DNA from: JBGAPH01 sp046349955
GTDB taxonomy: Bacteria; Planctomycetota; Planctomycetia; Pirellulales; JBGAPH01
Assembly: GCA_046349955.1 (NCBI GenBank)
Contig: JAXMBI010000005.1
Coordinates: 186,001-250,000, forward strand
Length of the DNA: 64,000 bases
Direction of reading: 5' to 3'
Positions 45,696 through 53,558 of this stretch are shown here, piece by piece. How positions within the stretch are numbered: position 1 is the first letter of the stretch; each line of letters begins with the position of its first letter. The position numbers and the translations under genes are program-made. The notes beneath the pieces were generated by a model that was not told the origin of the DNA, did no database searches, and worked only from the letters and a program-made list of their open reading frames with translations.

Positions 45696-46018
45696 CGGAT
45701 CCTCGTGTTGCCGATCGAGCGTGAAGTCCGCACAGATCCCGCAGTGAACCCGGCGGATAGGAAGCGACGCTCGGCGCTTCCCGCAGCGCAAATCAAAACT
45801 TTCGGCCTCTTCCTCCGCCGACGCCGCCGAATCGCCAGCCGTGGCGCTTCGGAGCGTTAGAAGCGCACATGGTTTTGGCCGCGAACGCTAGGTCCGCGCA
45901 GCCGTTACAATGTGAGCGCCCGTAGGCTAGAATCTGCGCCGCTTGATTGCAACCCCCGCCCCCAGAGGGATGCGATCGCAGTTCAGGCGTTGGCCTTAGC
46001 AACTTGGTTCGTTCATTG
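45696..46018. other. Divergent intergenic region
   Basis: These 323 bp separate a minus-strand PEP-CTERM gene from plus-strand coaB and must contain promoters for both. Apart from a candidate coaB promoter at 45905-45933 I see no repeat, RNA gene or operator. Confidence 0.4.
45905..45933 (+). promoter_or_regulatory. Possible coaB promoter
   Basis: TTACAA (45905-45910) and TAGAAT (45928-45933) are spaced by exactly 17 bp, leaving a leader of about 80 nt to the coaB ATG. The -10 box is near consensus, the -35 box poor. Confidence 0.35.
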
Positions 46019-46663
46019 ATGGCGCGCATCCTCATCACCTCCGGCCCCACAAGGCAATACCTCGATCCGGTCCGCTATCTCACCAACGCCTCCAGCGGCC
46101 GGATGGGCAAAGCCCTGGCCGAGGCGGCGCTCGCCGCCGGGCACGAGGTGCTCGTCGTCAGCGGACCCGTCGAAGTCAGCTATCCGGCGGAGGCCGAGGT
46201 CTTGCCCGTCGTCTCGACCGAAGAGATGCTCGAGGTCTGCGAGCGTGAGTTCGCCCGTTGCGACGGCCTGATCGGCGTCGCGGCCCCTTGCGACTATCGC
46301 CCGGTGCATGTCGAGCCGCACAAGATTCAGAAGACCGGCCAGCCGCTCGAGTTGCACCTCATCGAAACGCCCGACGTGGTGGCGACGCTGGGTCAGCGGA
46401 AGAACGGCCGTTGGGTCGTGGGCTTCGCCCTTGAAACTGCCGATCCGCGTTTGCGCGCGCTCGCGAAGCTCGAGCGGAAGTGCTGCGACCTGATGATCCT
46501 CAACGGCCCCGAGGCAATGAATTCGGCGGAGAACCAGGTCGAAGTGCTCGATCCGCACGGCGAAGTGCTGCTGGCGCTCGCCGGGCCCAAGGAAGAGGTT
46601 GCCCGCGGCGTGTTCGAGGTCATCCAAGCCCGGCTGATCACCAAGCCAAAAGCTGGCAATTGA
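46019..46663 (+). CDS. coaB: Phosphopantothenoylcysteine synthetase (stand-alone CoaB)
   Basis: The 214-residue product matches the C-terminal CoaB half of the bacterial Dfp/CoaBC protein, which joins 4'-phosphopantothenate and cysteine using CTP in coenzyme A synthesis. Signatures are the nucleotide-binding start ILITSGPTRQYLDPVRYLTN, ASSGRMGKALAEAA, the conserved APCDYRP, then KIQK, TPDVVATLG, VVGFALET and LMILNGP. There is no CoaC flavoprotein half attached and none elsewhere in the window, so the two activities are split. ATG at 46019 (MARILITSG) directly precedes the conserved domain; the frame reaches 45947 but without similarity. Confidence 0.88.
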   Translation: MARILITSGPTRQYLDPVRYLTNASSGRMGKALAEAALAAGHEVLVVSGPVEVSYPAEAEVLPVVSTEEMLEVCEREFARCDGLIGVAAPCDYRPVHVEPHKIQKTGQPLELHLIETPDVVATLGQRKNGRWVVGFALETADPRLRALAKLERKCCDLMILNGPEAMNSAENQVEVLDPHGEVLLALAGPKEEVARGVFEVIQARLITKPKAGN

Positions 46664-46839
46664 CGGGAAAACCGCCAGAAAGCGCGTAGGAGCACGCCAA
46701 GAGAGCGCGCGGGCCGCCGAATCTCTTTCCGATCCGAAGACGCCCCCGTGGCGCCCAAGCAGCCCCAAAGTAGTTCGCTGCCTTACGAATTCGTGGCGTC
46801 TCCGTCGTGTCGTCAACCTGGCCTGAGAAACAACCTTCC

Positions 46840-48603
46840 ATGACTGCCCTGCGTCTGCGTTGCCTTCTCCTGAGCGCTTTCCTCTTGCTTGCAGCCAGTG
46901 GGCAAGCGGCCGATCCCGCCGACTGGCCTACCTACAACCACGACGCGCTCGGCTCGCGCCACAACCCGGCCGAAACCGCGCTGCGCCCCGACACCGTGGG
47001 CGGGCTCACCGAGAAGTGGCGGTTCCCCGCCGCCGACGAGGACCTACGAATCGGCGTGATCCATGCCACGCCGAGCGTCGTGGGTGGCCAAGTCTACTTC
47101 GGCACCGCCACCGACGCCTGCTTCTACAAGCTGTCGGCCGACGGCAAGCTGCTCTGGAACTACCGCAACCCCAAGCGGGCGGCCACGAAGCCTGCCAAGA
47201 AAAGCACGAACACGATCATCGACAAGCTGCGGTTCCAGTCGCAGGCTGAAGGGATCATGACCTCGGCGCTCGTCACCGCCGACTCGGTCTACTTCGGCGA
47301 CCTCAGCGGCTGGTTCTACTGCCTCGACCGCGAAACGGGCCGCGAGCGTTGGAAGGTACACTCGCGCGACGCCAGCTTCCCCGGCGCCCACGACTCGAAC
47401 GTGTGGTTCGGTTCGCCGATCGAGGCCGACGGCCGGATCATCGCCTCGGGAGGCGCGCTCGAACAGCTCTACGCCGGCAGCTTGTTCTACAAGGGGAGCA
47501 CGGGGCGCGGTTTCGTGGCCGCCTTTGAACCGCAAACGGGCAAGCTGCTGTGGAAGCACGACGTCGGACCCAAGCCCGAGAAACTCGAGCCGCCGATCAC
47601 GATCGAGGACACCTGGGGCAAGCACACCTTCGATCACGGCCCCGCCACGAGCAGCGTTTGGAGCACGCCTTCGTTCGACGCCGAAACCGGCACGGTCTTC
47701 TTCGGCACCGATGTGAACACCGCGCCGCGCAAGCCGACCGACGACGACCCCCAACTCCACACGCCGGAATCGTGCGCCGTGATCGCGATCGACGTCCGCG
47801 ATGGCTCGCGCAAGTGGGTTCGGCAACTCAATCCGGGAGATGTTTGGACCAATTCGATGCGGGGCTGGGATCCCAAGACCGGTCTCTACAAAGACCAGTC
47901 GATCGGCGACACCCCCAAGATCTACACGCTCGAGATCAACGGCCGGCCGGTGAAGGTGGTCGGCGTCGGCTGCAAGAACGGCGGTTTCTATGTGCTGCGG
48001 GCCGACGACGGCCAGATCGTGGCGGAGACGCCGCGCTACACCGGTCCGCCCACGTATCCGCTCTCCCCCACGCCCGATCCGCGCGTGCTTGCCTTGCCGA
48101 GTCCCATCGGCGGTTTGCAGACAGGCTGCGCCACCGACGGCCGCCGCGTTTACACCAACGGCATCGACGCCTTGCTGCTCGCCTCGCAGGCCAAGATCAC
48201 CGACGGCAAGCCGCCCACCGGCGGACGCGTCGTCTCGATCAGCGCGGACTTGGCTCACGAACATTGGCGGCACGAACGCCCGCAAATCCCCTCGCTCGGC
48301 GGTCCGCCTCCCAAGGCGGTGTTCAAGAACCTCGGCGACCCGGTCGCCTCGGGCCTGGCAGTGGCCGGCGGCGTGGTCTACTTCACCACCGTGGCGTCAG
48401 GCAAGCTGGTGGCCGTCGACGCGGAGTCGGGCAAGCTGCTCAAGGAGATCGAACTGGGGCCGGTCTGGTCGGGGCCCTCGGTGTCGCGGGGGCGCGTGTA
48501 CATCGGCACCGGCAACACCCTGTTCAGCCCGGCCGACTACGAAGCATTCTTCCCCAAGGCCGAGAGCGGCTCGCTGCACTGCTTTGGCTTGCCGGGGGAG
48601 TGA
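46840..48603 (+). CDS. Exported PQQ-type beta-propeller protein
   Basis: The 587-residue protein begins with a signal peptide (MTALRLRCLLLSAFLLLAAS, then GQA) and has the order of a PQQ-dehydrogenase-like eight-bladed propeller: ADWPTYNHDALGSRHNP, LTEKWRFPAADE, TPSVVGGQVYFGTATD, FYKLSADGKLLWNYR, VYFGDLSGWFYCLDRETGRE, GRGFVAAFEPQTGKLLWKHD and LVAVDAESGKLLKEIELG. Tryptophan docking motifs recur through the blades. Whether it binds PQQ or is only a structural propeller cannot be decided by eye. Typical PQQ alcohol dehydrogenase cysteine and heme motifs are absent; such propellers are abundant in planctomycetes. An in-frame GTG lies further upstream at 46807. Confidence 0.85.
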   Translation: MTALRLRCLLLSAFLLLAASGQAADPADWPTYNHDALGSRHNPAETALRPDTVGGLTEKWRFPAADEDLRIGVIHATPSVVGGQVYFGTATDACFYKLSADGKLLWNYRNPKRAATKPAKKSTNTIIDKLRFQSQAEGIMTSALVTADSVYFGDLSGWFYCLDRETGRERWKVHSRDASFPGAHDSNVWFGSPIEADGRIIASGGALEQLYAGSLFYKGSTGRGFVAAFEPQTGKLLWKHDVGPKPEKLEPPITIEDTWGKHTFDHGPATSSVWSTPSFDAETGTVFFGTDVNTAPRKPTDDDPQLHTPESCAVIAIDVRDGSRKWVRQLNPGDVWTNSMRGWDPKTGLYKDQSIGDTPKIYTLEINGRPVKVVGVGCKNGGFYVLRADDGQIVAETPRYTGPPTYPLSPTPDPRVLALPSPIGGLQTGCATDGRRVYTNGIDALLLASQAKITDGKPPTGGRVVSISADLAHEHWRHERPQIPSLGGPPPKAVFKNLGDPVASGLAVAGGVVYFTTVASGKLVAVDAESGKLLKEIELGPVWSGPSVSRGRVYIGTGNTLFSPADYEAFFPKAESGSLHCFGLPGE

Positions 48604-48675
48604 GGTGGATCGGTTCGAGTGAGGCGATATGCGGCGTTGAGCGCAAATCGCTTTAGACGAGAGCCCGAGTTCGAC

Positions 48676-49497
48676 TCACGGCGTGCGGCTGGCTCGATGG
48701 AACTCACCCTCGAGCGCGCTCATTTCTGCCTCGCTTAGCCGCTTCTGCCCGCGGGCGAACTCCTCAGTCGCCGCGGGGGCAGGGTCGTAGTGCTCAATCG
48801 CCTTGACGGAGCCATCCTCGAAAAACCGATACCAGATTCCGTTGCGTTCGCCGTTGACGTACCTGCCGCGCGTCCGGGGTGATCCATCGGAGTGATTCCC
48901 ATAGGCCGGCCCGTCTACCCGATCGTCGGAGGCATATCGCTCGAAGCTGGCGAGTTTGCCGGTCGGCCAGTACATCTTCATCTGAACGCGATGCCCGTCT
49001 TGTAGTTGGAGATCCCAAGACTTTGTCCCGTCCGCGTAGAACAAGATTTGGCGACCGGTTCCCCGCGACACCTTGCTCGCCAGCCGACCTGTCGGATCGA
49101 AGTAGCGGCCTTCAACGATTCGATGACGATCGGGCAAGGGCTCTCCGATCGTACCGTTTTCCTCCACCAAGCAGACTCCTTCCTCCTTGAGCTTCCCGTT
49201 CGCGTAGTACCCGCGGTACGGAGCATAGCCATATCCCGAGAAGGTTACTTCCCACCAGCCTTGTGCACCCTCGTCGACACGCACATGAAACCAGCGCCTG
49301 CCCGTCCAACTCAGACCTGCATGCATCCCCATTCCGCGATAGTAGCCGACGAAGGCGGAATTCACCGTGAGGTATCTTTCCCGAGGGTAGAGAATCCAGA
49401 CGGCGACGGGCAATACGACGCCCAAAACGCACGTTGCGCCAACAATCCACCTCGTGGCTTTAGATCGAGAGCGGCAGTCTGGTGCGGTCGATTGCAA
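48676..49497 (-). CDS. Membrane-anchored MORN/YwqK-like repeat protein
   Basis: The 273-residue product has an N-terminal membrane helix (WIVGATCVLGVVLPVAVWIL) and an extracytoplasmic part with MORN_2/YwqK-type repeats: YRGYYANGKLKEEG, VEGRYFDPTGRLASKV, KMYWPTGKLASFERYAS, GRYVNGERNGIWYRFFEDGS. Families with these repeats include the YwqK antitoxin-like proteins, but the repeat alone does not imply an antitoxin role and no toxin gene is next to it. The first codon available is TTG at 49497; no in-frame ATG or GTG lies between it and the upstream stop, so TTG is likely used. Confidence 0.75.
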   Translation of the reverse strand: MQSTAPDCRSRSKATRWIVGATCVLGVVLPVAVWILYPRERYLTVNSAFVGYYRGMGMHAGLSWTGRRWFHVRVDEGAQGWWEVTFSGYGYAPYRGYYANGKLKEEGVCLVEENGTIGEPLPDRHRIVEGRYFDPTGRLASKVSRGTGRQILFYADGTKSWDLQLQDGHRVQMKMYWPTGKLASFERYASDDRVDGPAYGNHSDGSPRTRGRYVNGERNGIWYRFFEDGSVKAIEHYDPAPAATEEFARGQKRLSEAEMSALEGEFHRASRTP

Positions 49498-49787
49498 GGA
49501 AGACGCCTATCGTTGGCCTGCAGCTCCCCCGGGCGACTGGTTTATGACGCCCGGCAAGAAGCAGCCGACTCCCTCAGTCTACCGCAATCCGACTAAATTC
49601 GGCCCACGGTCACCCCCCGCGCTCAAAGCGGAAAGCAACAGGCCGTACCAGATTCTGCGGAGGCGGAGCAGGGCAAACTCGCGGATCGCACACCTAGGGA
49701 ACTTTCGCTCGCTTGGCCCCCGCGGCCACTTCGCGATACCATGGGCGGATCGATCCGCGCCCTGCCCCACCCCGCGACGCACTACCC

Positions 49788-50768
49788 GTGAACCGCACCT
49801 CGTTCTTGCTCTCCGTCGCCCTTTGCCTGGCCGCCTCGCTCTCGACCGCGGCGCCGCCCCAGACTTCGGGCAACCCGCTCTTCCCGGGCTGGTACGCCGA
49901 TCCCGAAGGGATCGTGTTCGGCGACACCTATTGGATCTACCCGACGTATTCGGCCCCCTACGACGAGCAGACCTTCTTCGACTGCTTCTCGTCGAAGGAT
50001 CTGGTGACCTGGACCAAACACTCACGGATTCTGAGCAGTGACCAAATCAAGTGGGCCCGGCGGGCGATGTGGGCGCCGTCGATCATCGAGAAGGACGGCA
50101 AGTACTACTTCTTCTTCGGCGCCAACGACATTCAGAACGATGAGACGCTGGGGGGCATCGGCGTGGCCGTGGCCGATTCGCCGGCTGGGCCGTTCAAGGA
50201 CTATCTGAATAGGCCGCTCGTGGACAAGTTTCACAACGGCGCCCAACCGATCGACCAGTTCGTGTTCAAGGACTCTGACGGCAAACACTACCTGATCTAC
50301 GGCGGCTGGCGGCACTGCAACATCTCTCGGCTCAACGACGACTTCACGGGCTTCGTACCGCATGCCGACGGCACGATCTTCAAGGAGATCACGCCGGATC
50401 AATACGTCGAAGGGCCCTGCATGTTCATTCGGGACGGCAAGTACTATTTCATGTGGTCGGAAGGGGGCTGGACGGGGCCGAACTACTGCGTGGCCTATGC
50501 GATTGCCGATTCCCCATTCGGCCCTTTCCAGCGGATCGGCAAGGTGCTGCAGCAAGATCCCAAGGTCGCCACCGGCGCAGGGCACCACTCGGTGATCCGC
50601 GTTCCGAACACCGACGACTACTACATCGTCTATCACCGCCGCCCTCTCGGCGAGACCGACGGCAACTCGCGCGCGACTTGCATCGAGCGCATGGAGTTTG
50701 ACGACGCCGGGCGGATCAAGCCGGTTAAGATTACGCACGAAGGCGTGAAGCCTCGGCAGGTGAAATAG
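49788..50768 (+). CDS. Exported glycoside hydrolase family 43 protein
   Basis: The 326-residue product has a signal peptide (MNRTSFLLSVALCLAASLST) and a five-bladed propeller of the GH43 type. The catalytic set is visible: Asp38 in GWYADPEGI (base), Asp156 in QPIDQFVF (pKa modulator) and Glu208 in QYVEGPCMF (acid). Other GH43 landmarks are YWIYPTYSAP, MWAPSIIEKDGKYYFFFGAN, GPFKDYL and GAGHHSVIR. GH43 enzymes act mainly on arabinan, arabinoxylan or xylan side chains; the exact substrate cannot be told. GTG at 49788 gives the clean signal peptide, and the frame runs upstream to 49713 with non-conserved residues. It stands alone, without a SusD or other polysaccharide-utilisation partner nearby. 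Confidence 0.9.
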   Translation: MNRTSFLLSVALCLAASLSTAAPPQTSGNPLFPGWYADPEGIVFGDTYWIYPTYSAPYDEQTFFDCFSSKDLVTWTKHSRILSSDQIKWARRAMWAPSIIEKDGKYYFFFGANDIQNDETLGGIGVAVADSPAGPFKDYLNRPLVDKFHNGAQPIDQFVFKDSDGKHYLIYGGWRHCNISRLNDDFTGFVPHADGTIFKEITPDQYVEGPCMFIRDGKYYFMWSEGGWTGPNYCVAYAIADSPFGPFQRIGKVLQQDPKVATGAGHHSVIRVPNTDDYYIVYHRRPLGETDGNSRATCIERMEFDDAGRIKPVKITHEGVKPRQVK

Positions 50769-50830
50769 CCTCCGCTGTCTTGATCTCACCGCGTCCCCGT
50801 TTCCCTGCCGCCCACCGAGAAAGCCTCCCG

Positions 50831-51616
50831 TTGCCGACCTCCGCTTCCGAAAGCCTGTACGACTATCCGGTTTACTACGACGTGGTGTTCGGCTCCGATT
50901 GGCGGGCCGAGTTCAAGTTCTTGGAGGGTGTCTTCGAGCGCCACGGCCGCCGCCCCACGCGTTCGCTGTTCGAGCCCGCCTGCGGCACTGGGCGATTGCT
51001 CGTGCCGCTCGCCAAGGCGGGGTATCGCGTGGCCGGCAACGATTTGAACGAGCGGGCCGTGGCTTATTGCAACGCGCGGCTCGCGCGGCGCGGCTTCAAG
51101 CCGACCGCGCTGGTCGGCGACATGGCCGACTTTCGCCTGGCCAAGCCGGTCGACGCCGCCTTCAACACGATCAACAGCTTCCGCCACTTGGCGACCGAAT
51201 CGCGGGCCGAGGCCCACCTGCGGTGCATGGCCGCGGCGCTCAAGCCGCGCGGTCTCTACGTGCTGGGCCTGCACCTCACCCCCACGCGCGGCGAGCCGAT
51301 CTCGGAAGAAAGCTGGTCGGCCCGGCGGGGGCACCTAGCGGTGAATTCGCGGATGTGGACGGTGGAACGCGACACCCGGCGCCGCGCCGAGCGCGTGATC
51401 ATGCAGTTCGACATCTACACCCCCCGCCGGCAGTTCCGCCTCTCCGAAGACATCTGCTTCCGCACGTACTCGGCCGCCCAGTTCCGCCGCCTGCTCGAGC
51501 GGGCCGCGGTGTTCGACGTGGCGGAGACCTACGACTTCGCCTACGACCTGGACACGCCGATCGAGGTGGGGCCGGAGACCGAAGACGTGGTGTGGGTGCT
51601 GCGGAAACGAGGCTGA
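50831..51616 (+). CDS. Class I SAM-dependent methyltransferase
   Basis: The product (about 261 residues) is a Rossmann-fold methyltransferase. After ESLYDYPVYYDVVFGSDW comes SAM motif I (LFEPACGTGRLLVPLAKAG), then VAGNDLNERAVAYC, LVGDMADFRL as motif II and FNTINSFRHL as motif III. LYVLGLHLTP and IMQFDIYTPRRQFRLSED follow. The substrate is unknown; such genes in planctomycetes are mostly unassigned. No ATG is present at the N-terminus; the TTG at 50831 with GAGAAAG upstream is preferred, and a TTG at 50780 is an alternative. It follows the GH43 gene after 62 bp on the same strand. Confidence 0.85.
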   Translation: MPTSASESLYDYPVYYDVVFGSDWRAEFKFLEGVFERHGRRPTRSLFEPACGTGRLLVPLAKAGYRVAGNDLNERAVAYCNARLARRGFKPTALVGDMADFRLAKPVDAAFNTINSFRHLATESRAEAHLRCMAAALKPRGLYVLGLHLTPTRGEPISEESWSARRGHLAVNSRMWTVERDTRRRAERVIMQFDIYTPRRQFRLSEDICFRTYSAAQFRRLLERAAVFDVAETYDFAYDLDTPIEVGPETEDVVWVLRKRG

Positions 51617-51651
51617 GCGGCTGACACGCGTTTTTCGGGCCGCGCCACACT

Positions 51652-51784
51652 AGCCCGCAGCGCGAGCAAGGGACGCAAGAGGCGTTGGGCGCGGCAGCCG
51701 TTGATGCCGCCCAGTCGGTGAAGGGCTCAGCATGCTCGACCAGGTGCGCAGCTCTCCCTTGCTCGCGCTCTCGCGCTGCGGGCT
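51652..51784. repeat. Inverted repeat element, about 133 bp
   Basis: The left arm AGCCCGCAGCGCGAGCAAGG (from 51652, 22 bp) pairs with the right arm at 51755-51783. The right arm is split into TCCCTTGCTCGCGCT and CTCGCGCTGCGGGCT, with a few duplicated bases between. No gene lies within; it resembles the short non-coding elements found elsewhere in the window but differs in sequence from the 17301/53397 pair. Confidence 0.6.
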
Positions 51785-51901
51785 TGTATCGGAACCGCAT
51801 TGGCCGAGTTTTCCCGCTGGCGTGCCGCGGATTGCAAGCTAGGCTTGTAGGAACTGTTCCGGTCGTCCGGCCGGCCCCGCGCACCCCTTTCGCCCGCCTC
51901 C

Positions 51902-51907
51902 AGGAGG
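51902..51907 (+). promoter_or_regulatory. Strong ribosome binding site
   Basis: AGGAGG lies 7 nt before the ATG at 51915, the best Shine-Dalgarno match in the window and the reason for that start. Confidence 0.8.
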
Positions 51908-51914
51908 AACTTGT

Positions 51915-52376
51915 ATGAACCGTGGAATGCTCTTCGGCGGCGCTCTGTTGACCGGCGTGCTGGCTTACTCGCTGTCGGCCCAAACGCCGCCGATCGACGA
52001 CTTCGAAGTGAGCGTCCCCTCGCCGGGGGCGCGGATGGCTTCGGCCGGCGAACTGGCGGCCCGCAAGGCCTATGTCGAGCAGCTCGAGCAGCTCACCAAG
52101 AAACTGAAGAGCCGGCACGATACGGGCCTGATCGAAGCGCAAAGCCTGCTCCCCGTGCAGACCGCGCTCGAGATTGCGCTGGCCGAGTTGGCGGCCGCTG
52201 AGAACAAACCCCGCGAGATGGCCGAACACTACGCCAAGGCCGCCGCAGCGGCCGACGACCTGGTGAAGTCGGCGCAGGCATCCTACGACGCCGGCCGGGT
52301 CGATCTCGACGCGCTGCTGACCGCTCTCAAGACGCAGGCCCAACTCAAGGTGACGCTGGCGAGCTTGCGGCGATAG
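51915..52376 (+). CDS. Small secreted helical protein (153 aa)
   Basis: I do not recognise a named family. The product has a signal peptide (MNRGMLFGGALLTGVLAYSL, then SAQTPP), followed by an almost entirely helical, Ala/Glu/Lys-rich part from residue about 40. It reads ELAARKAYVEQLEQLTKKLK, a hinge with DTGLIEAQSLLPVQTAL, then EMAEHYAKAAAAADDLVKSA and ASYDAGRVDLDALLTAL. The AQASYDAGRVDLDALLTAL element resembles the helical hairpins of TolC-like proteins, but only one hairpin is present. A periplasmic or outer-membrane associated scaffold is possible. The gene is convergent with the next kinase gene, stop to stop only a few bases apart. Confidence 0.75.
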   Translation: MNRGMLFGGALLTGVLAYSLSAQTPPIDDFEVSVPSPGARMASAGELAARKAYVEQLEQLTKKLKSRHDTGLIEAQSLLPVQTALEIALAELAAAENKPREMAEHYAKAAAAADDLVKSAQASYDAGRVDLDALLTALKTQAQLKVTLASLRR

Positions 52377-52380
52377 CGCC

Positions 52381-53256
52381 CTACTTCTGGTCTTCCCGCG
52401 TCACCCCCGCGATCATCTTCAGAAACGTTTCCGTGTCCGGCGGACGGTTCTCGGGCAGCGGCTCCAGGCACTTCATGATCGCCTGGGCCAGCCGCGTGTT
52501 GAGCTGCGGCCGGCGCTGGCGGATGTCGACCGGTTCTTGGGTGTCGTGGCTCATGGCCGCCTTGCCGGTGGTGCCGCCCGACCAGGGGAGCTCGTAGGTG
52601 CAGAGCGCGTAGGCCGTCACCCCCAGGGCGAAGATGTCGACCCGTTGGTCAGTCTTCTTCCGCCGCACGATCTCGGGGGCCATGTAGTTGGGCGTGCCCG
52701 TGCGGTTGCCGGGCTGCAGGAACTCGCCCTTCATCGGCACGGTGAGGCCGAAGTCGATCAGCTTGAGCGTTTGGCAGTCTTTGTCGACGATCAGGTTTCG
52801 CGGGCAGATGTCGCGGTGGATGTAGCCCGCGGCGTGAACGGCGCCGATCGCCTCGGCGGCCTGCCGCAAGAGCGGCAGCCGTTTGCCATCGAGTTGGGGA
52901 CTGCGGCCGATGATCAGCGAGTTGAGCCCCGGCCCGTCGACCAGCTCCATCACGATGTACTGCCGGCCGTCGGAGGTCTGCCCGTACTCGTAGGTCTGTA
53001 CGATGTTGGGGTGGCTCAGCGCCTTGGCAATCTCCCCTTCGCTCGGCTTCTTGAGCCCCTTGAAGCGGCTTTCGAAGTGGGCCGTCTTTTCCGCGTCGAG
53101 AATCTTGAGGCCGACAAGCTGGCCCGTTTCGCGATCGCGGGCAACATGGAACTCCGACATGCTGCCGGAAACCGCCTGACGCATCAGTTCGTAGCGAGCG
53201 AACACGTCAACGCGCCCGCCGCTGAGGAGCTTGGAGAACTGGGAGAAAAGGCCCAT
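52381..53256 (-). CDS. Serine/threonine protein kinase
   Basis: The 291-residue product is a compact cytosolic kinase domain with no membrane segment. Key motifs are VGLKIL (Lys51), HRDICPRNLIV for catalysis, DFGLTVPM for metal binding and YMAPEIV. The glycine loop is unusual: QAVSGSMSEFHVA instead of GxGxxG, although an active enzyme is still likely because all catalytic residues are present. There is no sensor tail, so partners must direct it. ATG at 53256 (MGLFSQFSKLL) starts the domain without a long extension; the frame goes back to 53286. Upstream lies the element at 53397-53486. Confidence 0.9.
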   Translation of the reverse strand: MGLFSQFSKLLSGGRVDVFARYELMRQAVSGSMSEFHVARDRETGQLVGLKILDAEKTAHFESRFKGLKKPSEGEIAKALSHPNIVQTYEYGQTSDGRQYIVMELVDGPGLNSLIIGRSPQLDGKRLPLLRQAAEAIGAVHAAGYIHRDICPRNLIVDKDCQTLKLIDFGLTVPMKGEFLQPGNRTGTPNYMAPEIVRRKKTDQRVDIFALGVTAYALCTYELPWSGGTTGKAAMSHDTQEPVDIRQRRPQLNTRLAQAIMKCLEPLPENRPPDTETFLKMIAGVTREDQK

Positions 53257-53558
53257 GCGAACGCCCGAGACGAGAGGCAAAACCAAACACCCACGGTCAG
53301 CCAGCCGCCCGCAGGCCTGCCGACCCTCTGTTCACTCTACGGCAACCGGCCAGCCTGAGCAACGTAAGCCCCGTCGCAGCGTCCCCTAATCCGCACGGGC
53401 GAGCGGCCGGCGTCAGCCGGCATGACCTAACCGGCTTCCACGCGCTCACGCGCAAAATCGGCCAGCTTACGCTGGGCCGCTCGCCCCTACCGTTGCCCGC
53501 CACGTGCGACTGGAGCGGCGGTTGCCGGAGTGGAGCGCGCCAGAGAATCCGCGCTGAA
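53257..53558. other. Intergenic gap with one short element
   Basis: The gap between the kinase and lpxB holds the inverted-repeat element at 53397-53486; I see nothing else, although it should contain the kinase promoter. Confidence 0.5.
53397..53486. repeat. Short inverted-repeat element, copy B (90 bp)
   Basis: It starts GGGCGAGCGGCC and ends GGCCGCTCGCCC, perfect inverted ends. The first 25 bases and the last 35 follow copy A at 17301-17391, with the centre diverged. Both copies lie outside genes. Confidence 0.75.

Noticed and set aside
48676..49497. YwqK-like antitoxin of a toxin-antitoxin pair
   Set aside because: The MORN-like repeat alone does not show this and no toxin-like gene is adjacent.
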